A DNA stretch of 64,000 nt from Opitutia bacterium Tous-C4FEB (GCA_002304445.1 NEVA01000005.1:124001-188000), one strand, 5' to 3'. Shown: positions 9,520 through 19,806, counted from the stretch's first letter. Numbers and translations: made by a program. Notes: generated by a model not told the origin, from the sequence alone.

Positions 9520-10077
9520 ATGTTCAACGGTATGGGTAGCGCGCTAAAAAAATTTCAGACGGAAGGCGCACCTACGGACGGTGCTATTACAAGAGAGCCG
9601 GGCGTGCTCGGGCACCGCAGCGACGAACACCCGATTGTTGGGCGGGCGAATTCCACAAGATTCCGGGGATGTTCCTGCGGCGAAAAAAAGGCGCATGGCC
9701 TTGAATCCACCGCTCTGCCCGACCACGCCGCGGTCTGCGCGCAAGCCGCATTGGAAATGCTGGAAAATCTTCGTTCCTTTAACCGCCGCTACCAGATCGA
9801 TTGGGCGGAGCGCATTGGAATGAACAGCGGCCCGGTTATTGGTGGCAGCATCGGCACAAATAAATTCGCTTACGATCTTTGGGGAGTGACCGTAAACATC
9901 GCCAGCAGGATGGAGTCACATGGCCAGCCTTGGCGGATTCAGGTCACCGAAAGCACCAGGAAGCTATTGGGAGACAAGTTCGTGACCGGAGAACGGGGCG
10001 TGATCGAAATCAAAAACTCCGAACCGATGCGCGTATTCCACCTGGCCAACACCAGCGCTGCATCAACGCGGTCTTGA
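9520..10077 (+). pseudogene. decayed class III adenylate/guanylate cyclase catalytic domain
   Basis: From about 9715 to 10060 the frame encodes the C-terminal half of a class III cyclase homology domain: DHAAVCAQAALEML, then the GMNSGPVIGGSIGTNKFAYDLWGVTVNIASRMES-type core and a terminal IQVTESTRKLL segment. The first half, including the metal-binding Asp of the usual FADIVGFT-like motif, is missing. Residues 1-60 match nothing typical of the family and look like out-of-frame debris. An enzyme lacking that half should be inactive, so I call it a remnant although the frame is open. Confidence 0.75.
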
Positions 10078-10118
10078 TCGGACTGTTTTCCAGGAAGGCC
10101 GATCAAAAAGTGAATCGC

Positions 10119-12332
10119 TCAACCGGCCGACCACCGGAATACGCTCGTCGAAAGTGGAGCCAGCTTGAGGTTTACCGACTGCGCAAACCCGTCCCGCCCA
10201 ATCGCCGCAGCCTCAAGCCCCCCCTCATTGCCCAGTCCGGTTCCTCCGTAATACTCGCTGTTTGAATTGATCACTTCCCGCCAGAAGCCACGACGCGGCA
10301 CCCCCACCGAATAGGAGCGGGTCGCTCCGCCGAAGTGGGCCACGATCAGGAAGAGCGTTTGCTCGAAGACATCCATTCTCAGGTAAGCGATCAGGTTCGC
10401 ATCGGCGTCCTGACAAGTGACCCAACGGAAACCATTAGGATTGTGATCATTTCGGCTGAGCACCGGCTCGTTGACGTAGAGCCGGTTCAAATCCCGCACC
10501 AGACGACGCACACCCTCGTGATCCGGATACAGGCAGAGGTGCCAATCCAGACTGGCCGAATAATTCCACTCCCGTGACTGCGCGAACTCGCTGCCCATGA
10601 AGAGAAGTTTTTTTCCGGGGTAACACCACATGTGGGCATACAAAGAGCGTAGATTTGCCGCCTTCTCCGGAATGTGCCACCCGCCCATCTTGAAAAGCAT
10701 CGAGGCCTTCCCATGCACCACTTCATCATGCGAAAACACCGTTACGAAGTTCTCCGCATACTGGTAGAGCATGCCAAAGGTAAGGTCGCTTTGGTGCCAG
10801 CGACGGTGCACCGATTCTTTCGCAAAATAGCGGAGCGTGTCGTTCATCCAGCCCATATTCCATTTATAATCGAAGCCCAAGCCGCCGTCGCCGGTCGGAC
10901 GGGTCACTTGGGGAAATGACGTGCTCTCCTCCGCGATCATCATCACGCCGGGATGATAGTGATGAACTAGGTCGTTCACCTGCTTCAGAAACTCGATCGC
11001 CTCCAAATTTTCCCGACCACCGTGCTTGTTCGGAATCCACTCCCCTGCCTTGCGCGAGTAATCGAGATAGAGCATCGACGCCACGGCATCCACGCGCAGG
11101 CCGTCGAGGTGATACCTCTCCAGCCAGGCCAAGGCGCTCGCAATCAGGAAACACCGCACCTCGTTGCGTCCATAATTGAAAATCAGCGTACCCCAGTCCA
11201 TGTGCGCTCCTTGGCGAGGATCGGCGTGTTCGTAGAGATGACTCCCGTCAAACTCCGCCAAGGCGAACGCGTCGCGAGGAAAGTGCGCCGGTACCCAGTC
11301 CAAAATGACCCCGATTCCCCGTTGATGCAGATGGTCGACGAACCATGCGAAATCCTCCGGTGCTCCGAATCGTTGGGTCGGAGCGAAAAAACCGGTGACT
11401 TGATAGCCCCATGAACCGTCGAACGGATGCTCGGCGATCGGCATGATCTCAACATGCGTGAACCCCATTTCGACCACATAGTCGGCGAGTTCCGGGGCGA
11501 GCTCGCGATAGGTGAGCGGGCGGTTATTGTCCTCCGGCTTTCGCTTCCAGGAACCAAGGTGCAACTCGTAAGCGGATATCGGTCGATCCAATTGGTTCGC
11601 CTCCGCTTTCCGCCGATCCATCCAGTCCCGGTCGCTCCATTTAAATCCATCCGTAGCACAAACGATCGCCGCATTCCCCGGCGGCGCTTCGAAAAAAGTC
11701 CCGTAAGGATCTGTCTTCACGCTCACCCGGCCCGACTGGCTGCGAATCTCAAACTTGTAGAGCTCGCCGGCCCCGAGCCCGGGCACAAACAATTCCCAAA
11801 CGCCTGAAGCGCCCAAGGGCCGCATGGGGAAAAACCGTCCATCCCAACGATTGAAATTTCCCACGACGGAGACGCGGGCGGCAGACGGTGCCCAAACGGA
11901 AAAGGCCACCCCGGGAACGCCTCCGATCACCCGCGGATGCGCTCCGAGCTTTTCGAAAATACGGTGCTCGTTGCCCTCATTGAACAGATACAGATCCTGC
12001 GCGCTCAATGTCGGCAGAAAGCTGTAAGGATCGAAAAACTGCCGGGCCTCACCGTTCGGGAAAGTGGCGCGCAACTGATACCGAAAAACATCGGGTCGTT
12101 TGGCGATGAAGCCTTCGAAAAAACCTTCATCCGTCATCCGTTTCAACTCATGCACCGCCTCAACGTTTGCATCGAGCTCGACGACCGCACAGCTCACCGC
12201 ATCGCACAACAGAGCCCTGACGACCACACCTTGGCTTCGCCCGCGCTTGTGGGGGTGCATCCCGAGCACCCCGTGGGGCGCCGCGTGAGTTGCGCTTAGC
12301 AAGGCCGCCAGATCAGATTTGGAAGTTATCAC
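10119..12332 (-). CDS. glgB: 1,4-alpha-glucan branching enzyme (GH13)
   Basis: A 737-residue glycogen branching enzyme that moves alpha-1,4 oligoglucans to alpha-1,6 positions. There is an N-terminal domain (1-130) and a CBM48-type domain (about 135-225, VWAPSAARVSVVGNFNRWDG). In the GH13 barrel the catalytic nucleophile Asp415 is in GLRVDAV, the acid/base Glu468 in MMIAEES, and the transition-state Asp in FSHDEVVHGK. Length is normal. No other glycogen gene is adjacent. Confidence 0.96.
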   Translation of the reverse strand: MITSKSDLAALLSATHAAPHGVLGMHPHKRGRSQGVVVRALLCDAVSCAVVELDANVEAVHELKRMTDEGFFEGFIAKRPDVFRYQLRATFPNGEARQFFDPYSFLPTLSAQDLYLFNEGNEHRIFEKLGAHPRVIGGVPGVAFSVWAPSAARVSVVGNFNRWDGRFFPMRPLGASGVWELFVPGLGAGELYKFEIRSQSGRVSVKTDPYGTFFEAPPGNAAIVCATDGFKWSDRDWMDRRKAEANQLDRPISAYELHLGSWKRKPEDNNRPLTYRELAPELADYVVEMGFTHVEIMPIAEHPFDGSWGYQVTGFFAPTQRFGAPEDFAWFVDHLHQRGIGVILDWVPAHFPRDAFALAEFDGSHLYEHADPRQGAHMDWGTLIFNYGRNEVRCFLIASALAWLERYHLDGLRVDAVASMLYLDYSRKAGEWIPNKHGGRENLEAIEFLKQVNDLVHHYHPGVMMIAEESTSFPQVTRPTGDGGLGFDYKWNMGWMNDTLRYFAKESVHRRWHQSDLTFGMLYQYAENFVTVFSHDEVVHGKASMLFKMGGWHIPEKAANLRSLYAHMWCYPGKKLLFMGSEFAQSREWNYSASLDWHLCLYPDHEGVRRLVRDLNRLYVNEPVLSRNDHNPNGFRWVTCQDADANLIAYLRMDVFEQTLFLIVAHFGGATRSYSVGVPRRGFWREVINSNSEYYGGTGLGNEGGLEAAAIGRDGFAQSVNLKLAPLSTSVFRWSAG

Positions 12333-12416
12333 GGTGGGAACACCGCGACCGTGACTCCTGCCACCCCTCTCGTCTAGTCGCGAATACCGAGCGATCTGTG
12401 TCCTCGCCCACGGGGC

Positions 12417-15191
12417 CTAGCCCGTGTTCTTCAGCCCCCCCGATATTCCATTGATCGTCAACTCCACCACGGCACGCGCCGCTTCGGCGTCTTCGGTGGA
12501 GAGTTTCTTCCCCGCCGCTTGAATCCGTAGACGGCGCAGCATGTCGACCTGGATGTAGTTGAGCGGATCGATGTAAGGATTCCTGAGCTGCACCGACTTC
12601 AACAGCACCGGTTCCCGCGCCAACATCTGCCGCTCGCCCGTGACCGCGAGGATCGTTCGCGCTGTTCGCTCAAACTCCACCGTGAGCAGGCCAAGAATTC
12701 GTTTTCGAATTTTGGGGTCGTCGACCAACTCGGCGTAGAGGGAGGCGATTCCCATGTCCGCCTTGTGCATCGTGAGTTGGGCATTGTTGATCATGGTCTG
12801 AAAAAACGGCCACTCCTGGTGCATCGTCCTCAGGAGCTTTTTGCCCGCAGGGCCCCGTTGCAAAATCGCCTCGAGGGCCGAGCCCAAACCAAACCACCCG
12901 GGGAAATTGAAACGACTCTGCATCCATGAAAACACCCAAGGAATCGCCCGGAGGTCTTCGACGCTGGTCGTCGCCCGCCGGAAGGTCGGCCGCGATCCAA
13001 ACTTCAGATTGCTGATTTCGTCGATCGGCGTCGCCTGTTTCCAAAAGACGAGAAATTCCGGATCATCGTGCACAATGGCCTTATAGGCGGCGAACCCCGC
13101 CGAGCTCATCGCCGCCATCGCCTCGCGCCATTCCGCCGGCACCTCGGCCTTGGTTTCCGCCGCATGCGCTCCAAGCATCACTCCATAGGCCATCTGCTCG
13201 AGAATACGATGCGCCAGGTCGGGATCATGATACCGCGTGGAAAGCACTTCGCCTTGCTCGGTCACGCGGATTCCCCCGTCGCGTAGGCCGGCCGGCTGGG
13301 CCAGAATCGCCTTGGCCGCCGGGCCGCCGCCCCGCGCGATACTGCCGCCTCGGCCGTGGAAAAGCGTGATCTTCACTCCCTGTTCAAGTCCCACGCGCGC
13401 GATGGCCTCTTGCGCCTCAAACAGCGCCCAATTCGCGGTCACGTAGCCGCAGTCCTTGTTGCTGTCCGAATATCCCAGCATCACATGCTGGTGCGCCGGT
13501 TTCTGCCGCCCGGGCAACGTAAAGAGCGTCGTCAAGATATCCGGCGCCCGCTCCAAATCATCCAACGTCTCGAACAGCGGGGCCACCGGGAGCGCCGCGC
13601 CGGTGAGTTTCTGCAAGAGCTCCAACTCCAGCACATCGGACACTCCGTCCGTCATGCTGATGATCGCGATGCCGAGCGCCTCGGCGCCAAACCGCTCCAC
13701 CGCCCGCGCCGCCAGTGCGAGCGGATCCAACACGTGCCGCGTGCCCGCCGAGTACTTCGCCACCGTCGCCGCCGGCAAAACCGTGGCGTTGGCCAGCTCG
13801 GCCAAAAGCAGCATCTGTTTCTCCGCTTCACTCAGCGCCCCGTAGTCCCGGAGCCCGAGAATCTCAGCCACCGCCGCTTCATGCTGCGATGAATGCTGGC
13901 GGATATCCAACCTGGCGGTGTGCAGACCAAACACCTCGAACTGCTCACCGATTGCCTTCAAATCGCCCTCGACCAACATCGCCCCCTTCCCCGCGGCCAG
14001 GCTCACCCGGATCGTTTCGAGCGTTTCTTCCACCGTCGCTCGGTCGAGATACCCGCCGACCAACGAGTCCGAAGAGAGCACGCTTCCGTCCCGCACTTCA
14101 TTCACCGCCTGCGCCAGACGCGCGCGCAGCACACCCAAGACGAGTCGATACGGCTCGTGCGGATAACGTTTGCTCAACTCCTCGACGTGCTTCGAAAGAT
14201 GCAAATTCTCCCGCAGCTCTCGCTTCAACGCCGGCACCACCGAATCTCTCCGATCGCTCACCGTGAGCGAGCGAGCCAGATCCCTCAACGCCAGGCGCAG
14301 CTTCTCGATCGCGAGTCGCCGATGCAGCAGGAGGACTTCCGCCGTGACCGCCCCCGTTACCCCGGGATTGCCGTCGCGGTCGCCGCCGATCCACGACCCA
14401 AACGCCAGCCAACGCCGCGGCGGCGTGACCGTGGGATAATGCCGCCCGAGCGCACGCTTCATGTCGGCGTGCAAACGCGGCAGGGTTTCGAACAACGTCG
14501 TATCAAAATACCACAGCCCCGTCTTCGCTTCATCCGTCACCTCCGGCCGGGCCGCGCGGCTACGATCGGTCAACCACAGCGAGGCGATCTCCCGCTCGAC
14601 ACATTCGGCCTCCAGCAACGCGGGATCGGTCAACAGCGCGGGCTGCGAGCGCAACCGCAGGATCTCGCCCAGTCGGCGCAACTTCGTGAGCAAGGTTCGC
14701 CGCTTCGATTCCGTCGGGTGTGCCGTAAACACGAGCTCGATCATCAGCCGGTCCACCAAGGCCTGCATCGCGGCCGCACCCACCCCGCGTCGTTTCAATT
14801 CGATCACCGCCGCTTCAATCGATTCACGCATCGGCGGGCTCGCCGTGCCTTCTTTGCCGCGGGCAGCGCGTCTCTGGCGCAGCAGCATGATGCGAAAATT
14901 CTCTTCGGCGAGGTTCACCAACTCGAAATAGAGCGTGAACGCCATCGCTTGGTTAAACGCCTCGGTCGGACTCAACTCCGCGATCCGCGCCGCCAAACCA
15001 CGCGCCGCTTTCTCGTCACCCGCACGCCGGGCCTTGGCCAATTGTCGCAAGGCCTCGACGGTGGTGAAGGTCTCCGGCCCCTCCAGTCGGGTGATCACGC
15101 GGCCGAGCGCGCTGCCGAGCGCACGCACCTCGGCTCGGAGCGAGGCGATTTCGTTGGGAGGGACCGGGAGCGGCGTCGTTGGTTTTGGCAT
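12417..15191 (-). CDS. ppc: phosphoenolpyruvate carboxylase
   Basis: A 924-residue enzyme of normal length forming oxaloacetate from PEP and bicarbonate, an anaplerotic cytoplasmic reaction. The first active-site signature FTAHPTESKRRT includes catalytic His158. The second, FHGRGGSIARGGGP, carries the essential Arg/Gly loop. The C-terminus ends NGISGGLKNTG, matching the family's conserved terminal ISAGLRNTG-like motif. It is divergent from the LptD-like gene. Confidence 0.97.
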   Translation of the reverse strand: MPKPTTPLPVPPNEIASLRAEVRALGSALGRVITRLEGPETFTTVEALRQLAKARRAGDEKAARGLAARIAELSPTEAFNQAMAFTLYFELVNLAEENFRIMLLRQRRAARGKEGTASPPMRESIEAAVIELKRRGVGAAAMQALVDRLMIELVFTAHPTESKRRTLLTKLRRLGEILRLRSQPALLTDPALLEAECVEREIASLWLTDRSRAARPEVTDEAKTGLWYFDTTLFETLPRLHADMKRALGRHYPTVTPPRRWLAFGSWIGGDRDGNPGVTGAVTAEVLLLHRRLAIEKLRLALRDLARSLTVSDRRDSVVPALKRELRENLHLSKHVEELSKRYPHEPYRLVLGVLRARLAQAVNEVRDGSVLSSDSLVGGYLDRATVEETLETIRVSLAAGKGAMLVEGDLKAIGEQFEVFGLHTARLDIRQHSSQHEAAVAEILGLRDYGALSEAEKQMLLLAELANATVLPAATVAKYSAGTRHVLDPLALAARAVERFGAEALGIAIISMTDGVSDVLELELLQKLTGAALPVAPLFETLDDLERAPDILTTLFTLPGRQKPAHQHVMLGYSDSNKDCGYVTANWALFEAQEAIARVGLEQGVKITLFHGRGGSIARGGGPAAKAILAQPAGLRDGGIRVTEQGEVLSTRYHDPDLAHRILEQMAYGVMLGAHAAETKAEVPAEWREAMAAMSSAGFAAYKAIVHDDPEFLVFWKQATPIDEISNLKFGSRPTFRRATTSVEDLRAIPWVFSWMQSRFNFPGWFGLGSALEAILQRGPAGKKLLRTMHQEWPFFQTMINNAQLTMHKADMGIASLYAELVDDPKIRKRILGLLTVEFERTARTILAVTGERQMLAREPVLLKSVQLRNPYIDPLNYIQVDMLRRLRIQAAGKKLSTEDAEAARAVVELTINGISGGLKNTG

Positions 15192-15304
15192 GAATTCGGC
15201 GCACCATGAGGCGCGCCGGAACCCGGCAAAAGCTAAAACTACGCCAGCTTGCCGCCCATTCCCGTAGGCTTGCTTGCGCCGTAGGCGACTCCTTTGCTCG
15301 GTTG

Positions 15305-17401
15305 GTGCTTCGTCGTCTCATTCTCGTCTCCATCGCTTTGCTCGCTGCCTACCCGCACGCCACCGGGCAGACGCCCAATGCTCAACCCGAGGTCCAATAC
15401 GAGAGCTCCTCGGTCGACTTCACCACGGGAGAAACCGTCTTCACCAAGGCCAGCCTCAGCGATGGGCCCTCGCTGCTCACGGCCGACGAGATCAGCTACA
15501 ACTTTATCACCAACGTCGCCACCGCCAACGGGAATGTCACCCTGACCCGCGGTCCCCAGCGACTCATCGCCCAAAAATTGATCTATCAACGGGGCACCGC
15601 ATCGTTCACCGCCGAATCGATCCGGGTCGGTTCCTACCCGTTCTACGTGTCCGGTGCCACAGCCTCCGGCACCGTTGATGAAATCAGCGTCTCGTCCGCC
15701 ACCGTCACCTTTCGCGAGCCCGGCCGGTGGCAGCCGACCGTTCAATCCGGTCGTCTGTTCTATGCGCCCGGTCGCGATCTCCGCAGCGAAGACACCCGCT
15801 TCGGTCTGGGTCGGAACCAGCCGATTCCTCTGCCCAGGATTCAGCAAAACCTGAACGAACCTCTCCTTTCCTATGTTTCCGCCACCGCCGGCTATCGACA
15901 GTTCCTTGGCGCTTATCTCGAAGCCGGGCTTCGCGTCCCTGTCGCTGCCGGGGTAAAAATCGGCGCCGATATCGGCTTCTACACGGCGCGCGGCCTCATG
16001 GCCGGTCCTTCCGCCAGCTACATCGGCGAAAACGACGGCCAAAACCTGCGCGGTCTCTTTCGTTCCGGTTACATTCGCGACTCCGGTGACAAACTCACCG
16101 ACGTGCTCCGTCGCCCCGTCCCCGAGGATCGCAGTCATGCCGAATGGCAACACACCCAGCGCTTCACCGAGAACCTCACGCTTGCCGCCCATTTTAACCT
16201 GTGGAGCGATTCCGAGGTCATTCGTGATTTTCGCCCCAGGACCTTCTTTCCCGTCCAGGCACCCAATAACTTCATCGAGTCGCTTTACACCGGTCACAAC
16301 TACTCGATCTCACTCTTCGCCCGTCTCCAGCCCAATTCCTTCGAGTCCGTGCAAGAGCGCCTCCCCGAGTTGCGCTACGACCTGTTTCCCTCCGCGATCG
16401 GTCACGGCATTTATCAACGCGCCCAAGCCAGCGTCGTGTCCCTCCGCGAGCGCCCTCCCGGAGCGATTGCGCCCCGCCTCGCCAGCGATCGCGCCGACGC
16501 CTACTACGCGCTTAACCGGCCGTTTACGCCCCGCGAATGGCTCACCGTCACGCCCACCGCCGGCGCCCGCGTAACCCACTATTCAAACCCCGCCGGTGCT
16601 TCCGAGGCCAGCCGTCGCTACACTCGCGCCCTCGGTGAGGTCGGCGTCGATGCCGCTCTGCGGGCCAGCGCCACCTACGCCTACAAAAATCCCCAGTGGA
16701 AAATAGACGGCCTGCGCCATCTCGTGACCCCGAAGTTGAGCTACCGTTACATTCCGCAAGGCGACCTCGGCCGCCGCTTCATTCCCGGGATCGACCGCCG
16801 CGAGCCTCTCACCAGTTACCTGCGTCCGCTCGGCCTCGGCGAGCAGCGTAGCATCGACGATCTCCGCGCCACGAACACCCTCCGACTCGGCCTCGACAAC
16901 ACCCTCCAGACCCGCGACGCCACCTACGGCTCGCGTGACTTGCTCCTCTTCAACAACGCCGTCGATTTCCGGTTTCACCGCGGCCCTGGCGAACGCGATT
17001 TCTCCGCGGTCCATACCGAAATTGCCCTGATGCCGGCCCCATGGCTTCAATTCGACCTCTACGAGAGCTTCACGCCTCACACCGGCACGCTCCAGGAGCT
17101 CAACACCGGCATCACGCTCCGCGACGGTGATGCTTGGTCGCTTCGCTTTGCCACCAATTTTCTTCGCCGCGAAAGCGAAGACTACCGCATCGAGGGGCGC
17201 ATCCATCTGAACGAAACCTACGACGCGCTCGCCCGCTTCCAATACGACGCCCGCGAACGCCGCCTCAACGAACAGGCCTACGGGCTCGTCCAGAATCTCG
17301 ATAACACGTGGCTCGTCGAATACGTCGTTTCCGTCTACTCCGGTCGTCGCCGTGAAAACGGCTTTGGCTTCAACGTCCAAGTCGCGGCCCGCAATTTCTG
17401 A
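15305..17401 (+). CDS. lptD: LptD/OstA-like outer-membrane LPS assembly protein
   Basis: The protein starts with a signal-peptide-like LRRLILVSIALLAAYPHATG. It continues with an OstA/LptA-like N-domain (LTADEISYNFITNVATANGNVTL) and then a long C-terminal region rich in alternating aromatic residues, as expected of an LptD barrel that inserts LPS into the outer leaflet. At ~700 residues it is shorter and more divergent than E. coli LptD. The frame is open from ATG 15206, but that start would leave only 14 bp to the divergent ppc start; GTG 15305 (or TTG 15302) puts the signal peptide at the N-terminus, so I chose it. Confidence 0.75.
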   Translation: MLRRLILVSIALLAAYPHATGQTPNAQPEVQYESSSVDFTTGETVFTKASLSDGPSLLTADEISYNFITNVATANGNVTLTRGPQRLIAQKLIYQRGTASFTAESIRVGSYPFYVSGATASGTVDEISVSSATVTFREPGRWQPTVQSGRLFYAPGRDLRSEDTRFGLGRNQPIPLPRIQQNLNEPLLSYVSATAGYRQFLGAYLEAGLRVPVAAGVKIGADIGFYTARGLMAGPSASYIGENDGQNLRGLFRSGYIRDSGDKLTDVLRRPVPEDRSHAEWQHTQRFTENLTLAAHFNLWSDSEVIRDFRPRTFFPVQAPNNFIESLYTGHNYSISLFARLQPNSFESVQERLPELRYDLFPSAIGHGIYQRAQASVVSLRERPPGAIAPRLASDRADAYYALNRPFTPREWLTVTPTAGARVTHYSNPAGASEASRRYTRALGEVGVDAALRASATYAYKNPQWKIDGLRHLVTPKLSYRYIPQGDLGRRFIPGIDRREPLTSYLRPLGLGEQRSIDDLRATNTLRLGLDNTLQTRDATYGSRDLLLFNNAVDFRFHRGPGERDFSAVHTEIALMPAPWLQFDLYESFTPHTGTLQELNTGITLRDGDAWSLRFATNFLRRESEDYRIEGRIHLNETYDALARFQYDARERRLNEQAYGLVQNLDNTWLVEYVVSVYSGRRRENGFGFNVQVAARNF

Positions 17402-17495
17402 GTCACCCGCCCTGATCCGACGCGAGAGCCCGCTTGCGGGCGATTTTGGCTCCGCGCCGCCAACACTTTCCTTCTTCAACTCCCAATCGCCCTCT

Positions 17496-18710
17496 ATGTC
17501 CCTTTTCGGCAGCCAGCAAAAAGTATTCCTCCGCCTCCTCTCCGTGCTGCGCCCGCACTGGCACACGGACCCATCCTTACCCCTGCGCATCCAGCAGGAA
17601 TTTGCCGCCAATCGCTCCTTCGGGTCCCGAGATCGGAAGCTTTACCGGGAGCTCATCTACACGACGCTGCGCTACCTCCCGTGGATTGAGCCGCTGCTCG
17701 ACACCGATCCCGCCCGTGCCTCCACCATCGTGGCTTGGCTAGCCGCCGATCTTCCCGCCACCAAAGCCTACCGCGCCGGCACCTGCGGCGACTGGCCCCG
17801 TTGCCCCGCTTCCATCGCGTCCCGGGCCGCGCACCTCCATCTCGACCCGTCGCTTCTCCTGCCCGCGTGGCTGGCCCGTCATTGTCCCGCCGCCGGCGTC
17901 GCGCCCGACCTCGACGCCTTGCACGCTCGCGCCGCCGTCTGGCTCCGCCTGCAAACGCCCGACCCGGCACCCGTGCTCGCCGAATTCGCGAGCCTCGGCT
18001 GGGCCGCCCGTCCTGCCGCTGTCCTACCCGGCGCACTCGAGCTGCTCTCGGATGCGGATATCACCAAAACCAACTCCTTTCTCTCCGGCCTCGTCGAAGT
18101 CCAGGATCTCGGTTCGCAACTGATTCTCGCCTCCGCCGCGATCGCCCCCGGGGGACGTTGGCTCGACGCCTGCGCCGGCGCCGGCGGCAAAGCCCTGCAA
18201 CTCGCCGCGATCCTTGGCCCCAACGGCCACATCGACGCCTACGACATCCGCGCCAGCGCCCTGAAAGAACTACAAATCCGCGCCACCCGCGCCCGGCTCA
18301 ACCAAATCACAATCCTCCCGGCCACGCCCACTGCGCTTTACGACGGAGTCCTCGTCGACGCCCCATGCAGCGGCACCGGCACCTGGCGCCGGTCTCCGCA
18401 TCTCAAGTGGACCACCACCCCGGCCCAAGTCACCGCGGCCGCCGAGCAACAGCTCGCACTCCTCACTCAGTACGCGGCCCTCGTTCGCCCCGGCGGCCAG
18501 CTCATCTACGCCACCTGCTCGCTCAGCCACTTTGAAAACGAAGATGTGATCCGGGCGTTTCTGGCCGCCAACTCCTCGTTTGTCCCGGAGCTCCCGGCGT
18601 CCGACCGGGCTTTTGGCTTCACCGCCGACGCCGCGACCGGCGGTCTCACCATTCTCCCCGCCCGCCACAATACCGACGGCTTCTTCGTCGCCACCCTGCG
18701 CCGGCAATAA
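17496..18710 (+). CDS. RsmB/NSUN-family RNA m5C methyltransferase
   Basis: A 404-residue SAM-dependent RNA cytosine-C5 methyltransferase. An N-terminal NusB-like helical domain is followed by the Rossmann domain with SAM motif LDACAGAGGKA (223-233). Motif IV is DAPCSGTG, with the cysteine that releases product at 291, and motif VI is YATCSLSHFENE, with nucleophile Cys341. Both cysteines are as in active RsmB-type enzymes. A 16S rRNA target is likely by analogy to RsmB. ATG 17496 was chosen because the upstream extension of the frame is non-family sequence overlapping the lptD 3' end. Confidence 0.87.
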   Translation: MSLFGSQQKVFLRLLSVLRPHWHTDPSLPLRIQQEFAANRSFGSRDRKLYRELIYTTLRYLPWIEPLLDTDPARASTIVAWLAADLPATKAYRAGTCGDWPRCPASIASRAAHLHLDPSLLLPAWLARHCPAAGVAPDLDALHARAAVWLRLQTPDPAPVLAEFASLGWAARPAAVLPGALELLSDADITKTNSFLSGLVEVQDLGSQLILASAAIAPGGRWLDACAGAGGKALQLAAILGPNGHIDAYDIRASALKELQIRATRARLNQITILPATPTALYDGVLVDAPCSGTGTWRRSPHLKWTTTPAQVTAAAEQQLALLTQYAALVRPGGQLIYATCSLSHFENEDVIRAFLAANSSFVPELPASDRAFGFTADAATGGLTILPARHNTDGFFVATLRRQ

Positions 18711-18775
18711 CCGAATCAACTTCGGCGCGCGTTTTTATTTGCCGCGCCCCATCGCCGCCCAAACCTCTCCGAACC

Positions 18776-19558
18776 GTGGCTCCCGAAACCGATTACCGCA
18801 TCAAACTTCAGGTCTTCGAAGGCCCGCTTGACCTGCTGCTTTTTCTCATCCGCAAGAGCGAGATCGACATCTACGACATCCCGATCGAGTCCGTCACGAA
18901 GCAATACCTCGAAGCCCTTCGAGCGATGCAATCGCTCGACCTCGACGTCGCCGGCGAATTCTTTGTCATGGCCGCCACGTTGATGGAGATAAAGAGCCGG
19001 CTCCTGCTGCCCAAAGGCCTCCACGCCATCGATCCCAACGCCAACCCGGACGACGACATCGACCCTCGCTGGGAGCTCGTCCACCAACTGCTCCAATACA
19101 AAAAATTCAAAGAGGCCGCCGGCGAACTTGCCGCGATCATCCGACGCCAACAGGACCTGATGGAGCGTCACGTTTCGTCGCTCTCCGCCGAGTTCAACGA
19201 GCGCCCCCTGCAAGCCGTCGGCCGGATCGAGCTTTGGAACACCTTCAATATCGTCCTCCGCCGGCTCGCCGAGAAACTCGTCGTCGGCGAAATTTACGAC
19301 GAAACGGTCACCGTCTCCGATCAGATGGAATGGCTGCTCGCCCGCATTCGGACCGAGAAGACGTTCATCTTTTCCGACCTGTTTCCCAACGGCACAACTC
19401 TCCGCCAACTCGTCGCCACCTTTCTGGCCGTGCTTGAACTCACGCGCCTCGGAAAACTTCACCTCGCCCAGAACGAAGCCTTCACCGACATCGTCTGCAC
19501 CGTGCGCGAAGAAAACCCGCTTGAAACTGCGGCCGCCACCAGCACGTTGCTCGCGTGA
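18776..19558 (+). CDS. scpA: segregation and condensation protein A
   Basis: A 260-residue kleisin subunit of the SMC-ScpAB chromosome condensation complex. The opening KLQVFEGPLDLLLFLIRKSEIDIYDIPI is the classical ScpA N-terminus that binds the SMC neck. The C-terminal winged-helix segment includes TFLAVLELTRLGKL, which binds the SMC cap. The start is GTG 18776. ScpB normally follows scpA; here only a small overlapping ORF follows and no scpB is in the window. Confidence 0.94.
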   Translation: MAPETDYRIKLQVFEGPLDLLLFLIRKSEIDIYDIPIESVTKQYLEALRAMQSLDLDVAGEFFVMAATLMEIKSRLLLPKGLHAIDPNANPDDDIDPRWELVHQLLQYKKFKEAAGELAAIIRRQQDLMERHVSSLSAEFNERPLQAVGRIELWNTFNIVLRRLAEKLVVGEIYDETVTVSDQMEWLLARIRTEKTFIFSDLFPNGTTLRQLVATFLAVLELTRLGKLHLAQNEAFTDIVCTVREENPLETAAATSTLLA

Positions 19559-19806
19559 CCAACAAGCGAAAACCTGCCGCGCCCAAAGCCAGCCTCCTCG
19601 GACTCGGATTGGACAACACCGACGGCCACAAACGGCTCACCACCGGCGAGCAATTCGCCATCGTCGGCGGCTCCGCCGAGACTCATGACCGGATGACGGA
19701 GACCGTGGTGAAAACGTTTGAAGAACTAAAGACCCGCGGAAAACCGCTGCATAAGGTCGAGCCGAACGAACTCGCCGAGATTCTCCATAAATCCACCCCG
19801 CGATAA
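19555..19806 (+). CDS. small conserved-looking hypothetical protein after scpA
   Basis: An 83-residue protein starting at GTG 19555, overlapping the scpA stop by 4 bp (GTGA), which suggests translational coupling. It is basic at the N-terminus (MTNKRKPAAPKASLLGLGLD), has no signal peptide or membrane segment, and has a predicted helix near MTETVVKTFEELKTRG. I do not recognise a family. Position suggests a role tied to ScpA, but that is inference only. Confidence 0.65.
   Translation: MTNKRKPAAPKASLLGLGLDNTDGHKRLTTGEQFAIVGGSAETHDRMTETVVKTFEELKTRGKPLHKVEPNELAEILHKSTPR

Noticed and set aside
10074-10105. TTGATCGG...CCGATCAA inverted repeat downstream of glgB as a terminator
   Set aside because: No T-run follows on either strand and the loop is long. 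It could be chance.
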